Of a stretch of 5,658 nucleotides of DNA, positions 1-5,309 are shown in pieces. How positions within the stretch are numbered: the first letter of the stretch is position 1; each line of letters begins with the position of its first letter. Both the position numbers and the translations under genes were made by a program. The stretch covers positions 546,577 through 552,234 of the forward strand of contig LATQ01000001.1 of the NCBI GenBank assembly GCA_001017865.1, read 5' to 3'. Under the pieces are notes generated by a model. The model did not search any database and had not been told where the DNA came from. It worked only from the letters and a program-made list of their open reading frames with translations. Source of the stretch: Rhodococcus sp. IITR03 (GTDB lineage: Bacteria > Actinomycetota > Actinomycetes > Mycobacteriales > Mycobacteriaceae).

Positions 1-1517
1 GGCAGCGTCGTAGAGCGGTGTAGTGCCCGGCGAGTTCCTCGAGGTACCGGGCGACGCGGTGCGGTTCGCGCAGTTCGGCCGCCTTCGCGAGCACCCGGGG
101 GTACTCGCCGAGGGTGCGGATCAGGTCGCCCTCGCGCTCGTGGGTGAGCAGCGCGAAGTCGGCGCCCTCGGTGGTCAGGCCGAGATCGGCGGCGTTGCGC
201 GCGATCGACGACAGTCGCGCGTGGGCGTACTGCACGTAGTAGACCGGGTTCTCGTTCGTGGTGCTGGCCCACAGTTCGAGGTCGATGTCGATGCTCTGGT
301 CCACCGAGGACCGCACGAGCGAGTAGCGCGCGGCGTCGACGCCGATCGCCTCGACGAGGTCGTCGAGAGTGATGACGGTGCCGGCCCGCTTGCTCATCTT
401 CACGGCCTCGCCACCGCGGACGAGGTTGACCATCTGGCCGATCATCACCTCGACGGTGTCGGGGTCGTCGCCGAAGGCCGCCGCGGCGGCCTTGAGGCGC
501 GCGATGTAGCCGTGGTGGTCGGCCCCGAGCATGTAGATGCACAGGTCGAAGCCGCGCGAGCGCTTGTCCTGGAAGTAGGCGATGTCGCCGGCGATGTAGG
601 CGGCGTTGCCGTCGGACTTGATGACGACGCGGTCCTTGTCGTCGCCGTAGTCGGTGCTCTTGAGCCACCAGGCGCCGTCGTCGAAGTACAGATTGCCCGA
701 CGCCTTGAGGGTCTCGACGGCCTTGTCGACCGCTCCGCTCTCGAAGAGGGAGTTCTCGTGGAAGTACACGTCGAAGTCGACACCGAACTCGTGGAGGGTG
801 CTCTTGATGTGCGCGAACATCAGGTCCACGCCGATCGAGCGGAAGGTCTCGTGCCGCTCGGCCTCGGGGAGTTCGAGGGCATCGGGGCGCTGCTCGAGCA
901 CGGAGGAGGCGATGTCGACGATGTACGCGCCGCCAGCCGTCCTCGGGGGCGGGCTGTCCGAGCGCGGAGGCGATGAGCGACCGGGTGAAGCGGTCGATCT
1001 GCGCACCGTGGTCGTTGAAGTAGTACTCGCGGGTGACCTCGCCGCCCTGGGCGGTGAGGATGCGGCCGAGCGCGTCGCCGACCGCGGCCCAGCGGGTGCC
1101 ACCGAGGTGGATCGGGCCGGTGGGGTTGGCGGAGACGAACTCGAGGTTGATCCTCGTGTTCGCGAGGTCGTTGCCGTTGCCGTAGGCGGCGCCCTCGGCG
1201 AGCACCTTCGCCACGATCGCTCCCTGGGCGTCGGCGGCGAGCCGGATGTTGAGGAAGCCGGGTCCCGCGACCTCGGCGGAGTCGATGCCGTCGGCGGCGG
1301 TCAGGGCCTCGGCGAGCCAGGTGGCGAGTTCGCGGGGATTGACGCCGACCTTCTTCGCGACCTGCATCGCGACGTTGGTCGCGTAGTCGCCGTGCTCCGG
1401 ATTGCGCGGGCGCTCGACGGTGAGGGTCTCGGGAAGAACGGACGCGTCGAGACCACGGTCGGTGAGGACACCGGCGGCGGTTCCGCGGAGCAGCTGAGCA
1501 AGGTCGGAGGGAGTCAC
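1..1517 (-). CDS. argS: Arginyl-tRNA synthetase, class I (C-terminus beyond window; frame broken by indels)
   Basis: Charges tRNA-Arg with arginine in the cytoplasm using ATP. The start is GTG at 1517, giving [12 protein letters not shown]; the nearby ATG at 1527 is in another frame. Visible in order are the N-terminal Add-1-like domain, the HIGH-type motif [12 protein letters not shown] (His about residue 137), [13 protein letters not shown], the catalytic-core block [19 protein letters not shown], the KMSKR motif (about residues 374-378, positions 386-400) and the DALR anticodon-binding region ([13 protein letters not shown]). The HLGG variant, in place of HVGH, is what I recall for actinobacterial ArgS. 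The frame is lost near 930-937, where two bases are missing between EDG and [10 protein letters not shown]. It is lost again at 1-28, where three single missing bases would restore HYHRFYDAC. An essential gene would not be decayed, so I infer sequence errors. About 45 residues probably lie beyond position 1. Family identity is near certain. Confidence 0.96.
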   Translation of the reverse strand, partial: MTPSDLAQLLRGTAAGVLTDRGLDASVLPETLTVERPRNPEHGDYATNVAMQVAKKVGVNPRELATWLAEALTAADGIDSAEVAGPGFLNIRLAADAQGAIVAKVLAEGAAYGNGNDLANTRINLEFVSANPTGPIHLGGTRWAAVGDALGRILTAQGGEVTREYYFNDHGAQIDRFTRSLIASALGQPAPEDGWRRVHRRHRLLRARAAPRCPRTPRGRAARDLPLDRRGPDVRAHQEHPPRVRCRLRRVLPRELPLRERSGRQGRRDPQGVGQSVLRRRRLVAQEHRLRRRQGPRRHQVRRQRRLHRRRHRLLPGQALARLRPVHLHARGRPPRLHRAPQGRRGGLRRRPRHRRGDDRPDGQPRPRWRGREDEQAGRHRHHSRRPRRGDRRRRRALLARAVLGGPEHRHRPRTVGQHHEREPGLLRAVRPRATVVDRAQRRRSRPDHRGRRLRAAHPRARGRPDPHPRRVPPGAREGGRTARTAPRRPVPRGTRRALHRSTTL

Positions 1518-1554
1518 AGGTGTCCATCCTATTGGCTGGTCGATCGCGGCGCCG
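1518..1554 (-). promoter_or_regulatory. Putative argS promoter, possibly producing a leaderless mRNA
   Basis: On the minus strand a TANNNT-type -10 box, TAGGAT (1531-1526), ends 8 nt before the argS GTG at 1517. That spacing would put the transcription start at or next to the start codon, as in leaderless actinobacterial genes. No good -35 is visible (a weak GC-rich hexamer near 1554-1549). The same bases include AGGA (1530-1527), 9 nt from GTG, which could instead act as a ribosome binding site on a longer transcript. Confidence 0.45.
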
Positions 1555-1601
1555 ACGCTCCCCCTACCGGCAGCTCGAGGCACCGCGCGAGAGCACGCCC
1601 G

Positions 1602-1607
1602 TAGAGT
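1602..1607 (+). promoter_or_regulatory. Putative -10 element (TAGAGT) for the DUF3105-DUF305 operon
   Basis: TAGAGT matches the actinobacterial TANNNT -10 pattern and lies 65 nt before the ATG at 1673, giving a leader of about 60 nt. No convincing -35 is seen at the expected spacing. It points away from the argS promoter, so the interval 1518-1672 would be a divergent promoter region. Confidence 0.4.
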
Positions 1608-1620
1608 TGTGGGTGTCTGT

Positions 1621-1635
1621 GCGCCCGATGGGCGC
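1621..1635 (+). repeat. Inverted repeat in the predicted 5' leader of the DUF3105 gene
   Basis: GCGCCC-gat-GGGCGC is a perfect 6-bp inverted repeat with a 3-nt loop, about 37 nt before the ATG at 1673. It may form a small RNA hairpin in the leader or be a protein-binding site. In such GC-rich DNA it may also be coincidence. The stretch after it holds AAAGAG (1658-1663), a weak ribosome binding site 9 nt before the ATG. Confidence 0.35.
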
Positions 1636-1672
1636 GCGTCCGCCTGTCCACCCGTCGAAAGAGCACACAGCA

Positions 1673-2494
1673 ATGCCCAGCGGTTCGGTTAGTGGCGGCT
1701 CCGGTAACAAGAAGACCGGAGCCAAGTCGTCGAAGGCCATTCAGGCCGCCAAGAAGAAGAGCGGCGGCGCCCGCGCGTCCCCGCGCAGCGTCAGATCCCG
1801 TGGTTGACGATCGGCGGCGTGGCCTGGTCGTCGTGCTGGTCGCCGTGATCGCTGTGAGCCTGATCCCGAAGTACCAGAACCAGCAGGAGATGGCGGCGTG
1901 GACGCGTCGGAGTCCAACCAGGACCCGTCGGACGACATCGAGGGCGTGCTGAAGATCGAGTATCCGGCCGGTGTGCACGTCGCGCCGGGCCAGCGCGTCG
2001 CGTACGACCAGTCGCCGCCCTTCGGTGGCCCCCACGACTCCGTCTGGGCGACCTGCACCGGCACGGTCTACGAGCAGCCGGTCCGGACCGAGAAGAACAT
2101 GGTCCACTCCCTCGAGCACGGCGCCGTGTGGGTGGCCTACAACCCCGATCTGCTCGACGACGCCGCGGTCGACACGCTGCGCCAGAAGGTCGACGGCCGC
2201 ACCTACACCCTGATGTCGCCCTACCCGGGCCTCGACGCCCCGATCGCGCTGCAGTCGTGGGGTCACCAGCTCAAGGTCGACAGCGTCGACGACGAACGCA
2301 TCGACCAGTTCATCAGCGCGCTGCGCCTGAACCAGTACACCTACCCCGAGGTGGGGGCGAGCTGCTCGACGATCCCCGGTTCGTTCGATCCGGCGAACCC
2401 GCCGGCCTTCGACGCCTCCGAGCCCGGCCCCGACGCGGTGCCGATGAACGCGGAGACCGCCGGCGACATGCAGCAGGCACCGGCCGGGAGCTGA
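1673..2494 (+). CDS. DUF3105 family membrane-anchored protein (three apparent single-base deletions)
   Basis: Function unknown; predicted to be anchored in the membrane with its main domain outside the cytoplasm. Restored length is about 274 residues. The N-terminal 40 residues are rich in Lys, Gly and Ser, and one hydrophobic helix follows (roughly 43-66, QIPWLTIGG to AVSLIPKY). The DUF3105 domain has Cys129 (VWATCTG), Cys232 (GASCSTIPG), the HSLEHG motif (His146, Glu149, His150) and SWGHQL (His199). The two cysteines could form a disulfide and the His/Glu cluster could bind metal; both are inferences. The frame breaks three times, near 1777-1784, 1823-1825 (GCC then TGG where one more C gives V-A-L-V-V-V) and 1903-1906 (ACGCG where ACGCCG gives W-T-P-S-E-S). 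Each fits loss of one base, and the three together restore the starting frame. The DUF305 gene starts 2 nt after the stop, so the two are probably one operon. Confidence 0.88.
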
Positions 2495-2496
2495 CG

Positions 2497-3208
2497 ATGA
2501 GCGAGACCACCTCGGACATCTCCACCCCCGAGCACGGTGGGCACAACCGGCTGCTGTTGGTGCTGCTCACCGTCGCCGCGGTCGCCGTCGGTTTCCTCGC
2601 GGGGTTCCTGTCCCGGATCCCCTTCGAGGACTCCGCGCAGGCGGCGCCGGAGGCCGGCTCGGTGGACGTCGGATTCGCGCAGGACATGATCGTGCACCAC
2701 GACCAGGCGTCGAGATGGCCGCCGTGGCGGTCTCCAATTCGGAGGACGATCGGATCCGCAACATCGCGTACGACATCCTCACCACCCAGCAGAACCAGCT
2801 CGGTCAGATGCAGGGCTGGTTGTCGCTGTGGGGACAGCCGGCGCTGCCGACGGGCGAGTACATGGAGTGGATGACCGAGACGGAGACGGGTCACAGCCAC
2901 GGTGCTCACGGCGCGACCGCCGAGTCCGAGAATTCGGACGGCTCGCACCTGATGCCGGGGATGGCGACCTCCGAGGATCTCGCGAATCTCCGGGCCGCGC
3001 GCGTCCCGAACTGGACGTGCTCTTCCTCCAGCTGATGCTGCGCCACCACGAGGGGGGTCTGCCGATGATGGAGTACGGCGAGCAGTACGCGAGCATCTCG
3101 GCGGTGCGCAATCTGGCGGGCACGATGGTCGCGACGCAGCAGGGCGAATCGGATCTGATGAGGTCGCTGCTCGCCGAGCGCGGCGCCGAACCGCTGCCCC
3201 TCAATTGA
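2497..3208 (+). CDS. DUF305 family membrane-anchored, His/Met-rich protein (two apparent single-base deletions)
   Basis: DUF305 proteins have a ferritin-like helical fold with paired His motifs; metal binding, often discussed for copper, is inferred and not shown here. Restored length is 237 residues. A membrane helix (about 18-41, RLLLVLLTVAAVAVGFLAGF) precedes two related halves: DVGFAQDMIVHHDQAVEMA (57-75) and LDVLFLQLMLRHHEGGLPMM (173-192). Between them, about 123-156, sits a low-complexity stretch rich in His, Met, Glu and Ser (HSHGAH, SHLMPGM). The frame breaks near 2709, where GCGTCGAG should read GCGGTCGAG, and near 3001-3003, where CGCGTCCCG should read CGCGGTCCCG. Both fit loss of one G. 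A clear ribosome binding site, GGGAG (2486-2490), lies 6 nt before the ATG and inside the end of the DUF3105 gene. The stop is TGA at 3206-3208. Confidence 0.9.
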
Positions 3209-3214
3209 GCTCCG

Positions 3215-3250
3215 CGCGGGTGAAACCGCGACTCCGGGCCGAAAACCGGC
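3215..3250 (+). terminator. Weak hairpins after the DUF305 gene, possible terminator
   Basis: Two small inverted repeats follow the DUF305 stop: CGCGG-gtgaaa-CCGCG (3215-3230) and GCCG-aaaac-CGGC (3238-3250). Neither is followed by a T run, and the stems are only 4-5 bp. They are plausible as an actinobacterial-type terminator between the operon and the tRNA promoter but not convincing. Confidence 0.25.
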
Positions 3251-3270
3251 TCTGACCTGGCGATGTGGAG

Positions 3271-3298
3271 TTGAGCGCTCGATGCGCTAGGCTAACTC
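3271..3298 (+). promoter_or_regulatory. Putative promoter of the tRNA-Arg gene
   Basis: Upstream of the tRNA lie TTGAGC (3271-3276) and two -10 candidates: TAGGCT (3288-3293), a good TANNNT match but only 11 nt from TTGAGC, and TAACTC (3293-3298), 16 nt from TTGAGC but a poorer hexamer. Either would start transcription about 20-30 nt before the mature tRNA. The exact pair cannot be decided from sequence, and a missing base in the spacer is possible given the errors elsewhere. Confidence 0.4.
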
Positions 3299-3311
3299 CC
3301 GCACCTCCGGT

Positions 3312-3329
3312 CATCCGGTGGTCCGGATG
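3312..3329 (+). repeat. Inverted repeat abutting the tRNA 5' end
   Basis: CATCCGG-tggt-CCGGATG is a perfect 7-bp inverted repeat with a 4-nt loop. Its last base is the presumed first base (G1) of the tRNA. In the precursor RNA it would make a leader hairpin right against the RNase P cleavage site. Confidence 0.5.
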
Positions 3330-3400
3330 CCTCGTAGCTCAGGGGATAGAGCGCTTGCCTCCGGAGCAAGAAGTCGCAGGTTCGAATCCTGCCGAGGGCA
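3329..3400 (+). tRNA. tRNA-Arg, anticodon CCG (one base apparently missing in the acceptor stem)
   Basis: Decodes CGG arginine codons. The cloverleaf is clear: D stem GCTC/GAGC, anticodon stem CTTGC/GCAAG (3354-3358 and 3366-3370) around loop CTCCGGA with anticodon CCG at 3361-3363, variable loop AAGTC, T stem GCAGG/CCTGC with loop TTCGAAT, acceptor 3' strand CGAGGGC (3393-3399) and discriminator A3400. CCA is not encoded. The 5' acceptor strand reads GCCTCG, but pairing with CGAGGGC needs GCCCTCG, so one C is missing; the gene is 72 nt instead of 73. As sequenced the acceptor stem would not pair properly. I take this as a sequencing deletion like those in the neighbouring genes. It lies near argS, the gene for its own synthetase. 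Confidence 0.95.
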
Positions 3401-3404
3401 ACCA

Positions 3405-3438
3405 CGAAGGCCCCGCTTCTCACGAAGCGGGGCCTTCG
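3405..3438. terminator. Strong 15-bp hairpin terminator, probably bidirectional
   Basis: A perfect 15-bp inverted repeat (3405-3419 with 3424-3438) with loop TCAC starts 4 nt after the tRNA. It has no T run, as is common in actinobacteria. Being symmetric and lying between the plus-strand tRNA and the convergent minus-strand operon ending at 3527, it could stop transcription from both sides. Confidence 0.85.
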
Positions 3439-3508
3439 GCGTTCCGGTGACTCTGCGGAAGCCTTCGGCATTCCCGGTGACTCCGCGGAAGCCTTCGGCG
3501 TTCCCGGG
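3432..3508. repeat. Short tandem repeat, about 2.6 copies of a 30-bp unit
   Basis: Units at 3432-3460 (29 nt), 3461-3490 (30 nt) and 3491-3508 (partial, 18 nt) share GCCTTCGGC, then TTCCCGG and GTGACTC, then GCGGAA. Differences are one G/A, one T/C and a missing C in the first unit (TTCCGG versus TTCCCGG). The first unit begins inside the right arm of the terminator hairpin. The array sits wholly in the gap between convergent transcription units. Confidence 0.85.
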
Positions 3509-3526
3509 CTCGGTGGCGGGTGCCCG

Positions 3527-3886
3527 TCAGTTGCCGGTGAAGGGTGTGGGATCGAAGTAGTCGCGGCAGGCCGCGATCTTCCCGTCGACGATCTCGAAGA
3601 CGCCCGTGACGGGCAGTTCGATCGTCCGGCCGTTCATCGTGAACACATCGGTCCGTTCGTTGAGCACGACGTTGCCGGACACCGCCTGGTGGTGGATGCG
3701 GTAGTCGATGGCACCGAAGGACGTCACGAAACCCGCGATGTATTCCTCGATCGCCGCGCGGCCGCGGATCGGTTCCATCGGGATGTTGTGGAAGACGGCG
3801 TCGTCGGCGAAGAAGGCCGCGAGCTCGGCAGGATCGGGATCGGCCCAGCGCCGGCAGAACTCGGTGACCAGTTCGTCGGGGCTCAT
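3527..3886 (-). CDS. Limonene-1,2-epoxide hydrolase-like protein (NTF2/SnoaL fold)
   Basis: A complete 119-residue protein of about the family's usual single-domain size. LEH enzymes open epoxides with an Asp-Arg-Asp centre. Here the matching residues appear to be Arg78 and Asp80 (NERTDVF) and Asp109 (CRDYFD), with Asn34 in VFHNIPM corresponding to the conserved Asn. The position two before that Asn is Phe32, where limonene epoxide hydrolase has a Tyr that helps hold the water, so activity on limonene oxide cannot be assumed. The frame is intact. Its ATG overlaps the TGA of the upstream hydrolase gene as ATGA (3883-3886), and no clear ribosome binding site is seen, so translation is probably coupled. 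Other NTF2-fold roles (isomerase, binding protein) remain possible. No terminator beyond a weak 5-bp stem (3505-3526) follows before the strong hairpin at 3405-3438. Confidence 0.88.
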   Translation of the reverse strand: MSPDELVTEFCRRWADPDPAELAAFFADDAVFHNIPMEPIRGRAAIEEYIAGFVTSFGAIDYRIHHQAVSGNVVLNERTDVFTMNGRTIELPVTGVFEIVDGKIAACRDYFDPTPFTGN

Positions 3887-4879
3887 CGGTTCTGCACTCG
3901 CGCGAAGCGGGCGGGTTCGGTACCGGGCACGCGACGGACCCGTCCGCGTTCGATGAGCTGCCGGACGTGCGCCGATCCCTCCGCGAGCGCCATCCTCTTG
4001 CCGTGCAAGGGGGTCTCGTCCCACGGCCGGTACCAGCGCATGCGGGCGGTGGCCTCCCACAGCGTGAGCTCCTCGTCGCCGAAGGCGTCGTAGAGATCGT
4101 CGAGGCGCTGGTCGTGGTGGGCGATCAGTTCGCCGACGCGGTGCGGCAGGTCGTCGATCTGCTGCCGGTGCGCGGGCAGTGCGCGTCGCACGGGCAGGCC
4201 GGCGACCGCGCGCAGCGAGTCGAGGTACTCCCCAGCGCGTCGCGTTGCGCAGAGGGAAATCGAACTCGCCGACGTGCGGGGTCGTGGTCGCGAGGACGTG
4301 GTCGCCGCTGAACAGCACACCGTGTTCCTCGAGCAGGAAACACGCGTGGCCCGCCGTGTGGCCGGGGGTCAGCACGGTGCGCAGGGTCCGGCCCGTCAGC
4401 GGGATCTCCTCGTCGGCACCGAGTTTGCGGTCGGGCAGCGCGTCGGGACGGCCGATCGCCGGTACGAGGGTGGCGAGCGATTCCTCGATCGCGTCCTCGG
4501 GTGCTCCGGCGCGGCGCAGCAGTTCGGCTTCCTGAGGACGGCGGTCGTCGTCGGAGAGCATGACCTCGAGGTGAGCGAAGTCGGCCTCGTTCATCGCGAC
4601 CCAGCAGCCGGAGGCCTCCCGGATGCGTCCGGTGAGCCCGACGTGGTCGGGGTGGAAGTGGGTGACCACCACGCCCTCGACGTCGGTGACCGACAGGCCG
4701 GCAGTGGCCAGGCCGTCCTGCAGTGCCGCCCACGACCGGTCGTCGTTCCAGCCGCCGTCGACGAGGACGGGCCGCCGCGGGGATTCCATCACGTAGACCT
4801 GGGTGTCGCCGACGGGCAGGTCCGCCACCGGGACGGGAACGACGTGGATGCCGTCCCCGATATCACGCGCTTCGGCCAT
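3883..4879 (-). CDS. Metallo-beta-lactamase-fold hydrolase, LACTB2-like (frame broken near 4230-4248)
   Basis: A probable cytoplasmic zinc hydrolase of unknown substrate; restored length is about 332 residues. Zinc-ligand motifs are complete: THFHPDH (His74, His76, Asp78, His79), TPGHTAGH (His174), SGDH (Asp193) and LPAH (about His238). The C-terminal 50 residues (from about TLWEATARMRW to IERGRVRRV) resemble the winged-helix tail of LACTB2-type enzymes. The start is ATG at 4879, with ribosome binding site GAGAGG (4892-4887) 7 nt before it. The N-terminal frame runs past RNATR into non-homologous residues, while another frame picks up at GEYLDSLRAVAG. Restoring two lost bases near 4230-4248 gives RNADALGEYLDSL; a single inserted G is the alternative. 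The stop overlaps the next gene as ATGA. It is unlikely to be an antibiotic-resistance beta-lactamase: no signal peptide, and the domain type is that of general hydrolases. Confidence 0.9.
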
Positions 4880-4903
4880 GGTGATGCCTCTCGGTCATGG
4901 TGA

Positions 4904-4920
4904 CTTTCGTTCGAAAGCTA
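4904..4920 (-). promoter_or_regulatory. Inverted repeat overlapping a possible -10, operator-like site
   Basis: CTTTCG-tt-CGAAAG (4904-4917) is a perfect 14-bp inverted repeat in the 52-nt gap between the NTF2-like gene and the hydrolase gene. On the minus strand TAGCTT (4920-4915), a TANNNT -10 candidate, overlaps it. This is a classic arrangement for a repressor site. The gap (4880-4931) is markedly AT-richer than its surroundings and also holds the palindrome TGAATTCA (4927-4934). No regulator gene is in the window. Confidence 0.5.
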
Positions 4921-4931
4921 CAACAATGAAT

Positions 4932-5309
4932 TCAACTATTACCCTGCACGGGCTCGATGATCGCGACGATCGACCTGATCTCCCCGGCCGGGATGTCGAA
5001 GTGCTCCGTCACCGCGACCGACGTCTCGGCGTTCGGGCCTGCCGCGATGTCCAGGACGAACCGCGCGACGACGCTGTGGTGCCATTCGCGGAACTGCAGG
5101 TCGCGGATACGGCGGATGGGCCGGTATTCCGGTCCGTTCTCGAGGCGGTCGCGGATCTCGATGCCACTGTCGCCGGTGCGCTCCCCGTTCTCGACCCGCC
5201 AGGCGTCCTCGGCGAGCCGGACGTGGGACGCATCGTGGCTGACCAGGGATCGGATGTACGCGCGGGCCATCGCGACGCGGGGACTGTCGGTCGGTCCGGT
5301 GGCGTACAC
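4932..5309 (-). CDS. NTF2/SnoaL-fold protein of unknown function
   Basis: About 125 residues from a GTG at 5309, or 112 from an ATG at 5270; neither has a convincing ribosome binding site. The sequence (ARAYIRSLVSHDASHVRL, then DAWRVENGERTG, then YRPIRRIRDLQFREW and TEHFDIPAGEIRSIVAII) has the look of small actinobacterial NTF2-like proteins, with the helix-rich start, the DLQF strand and the final strand typical of this cone-shaped fold. No catalytic residues can be assigned. The frame is clean to the TGA at 4932-4934. Upstream it is continuous with the end of cysQ with no stop between them. By analogy with the other genes here a base is probably missing and a cysQ stop hidden, so the true start is uncertain. 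It lies in the same direction as the hydrolase genes, 52 nt before them. Confidence 0.65.
   Translation of the reverse strand: MYATGPTDSPRVAMARAYIRSLVSHDASHVRLAEDAWRVENGERTGDSGIEIRDRLENGPEYRPIRRIRDLQFREWHHSVVARFVLDIAAGPNAETSVAVTEHFDIPAGEIRSIVAIIEPVQGNS

Noticed and set aside
23..1604. Two long plus-strand open frames (23-976 and 654-1604, over 300 codons each)
   Set aside because: They lie codon-aligned opposite argS and are rich in Val, Gly, Asp and Arg, as expected for the antisense of GC-rich coding DNA. The switch from one to the other simply mirrors the argS frame break near 933.
1673..1910. Programmed frameshifting in the DUF3105 gene
   Set aside because: Three separate breaks within 130 bases without slippery heptamers or conserved structures, each mended by one base, fit sequencing loss far better than recoding.
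3329..3400. Mobile-element attachment site at the tRNA-Arg 3' end
   Set aside because: No second copy of the tRNA 3' end and no integrase or phage gene is seen in the window.
3432..3508. CRISPR array
   Set aside because: The units follow each other directly without unique spacers, and there are fewer than three copies.
3265..3560. Plus-strand frames across the tRNA (for example GIERLPPEQEVAGSNPAEG)
   Set aside because: This peptide is the well-known false translation of a tRNA gene. The frames cover the tRNA, the terminator and the tandem repeat and have no plausible start signal.
3883..4879. Antibiotic-resistance metallo-beta-lactamase
   Set aside because: No signal peptide, a LACTB2-like C-terminal tail and coupling to an LEH-like gene point to a general intracellular hydrolase.
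3689..4903. Plus-strand open frames opposite the hydrolase and LEH-like genes
   Set aside because: Shadows of the minus-strand genes, with no family resemblance and low-complexity antisense composition.
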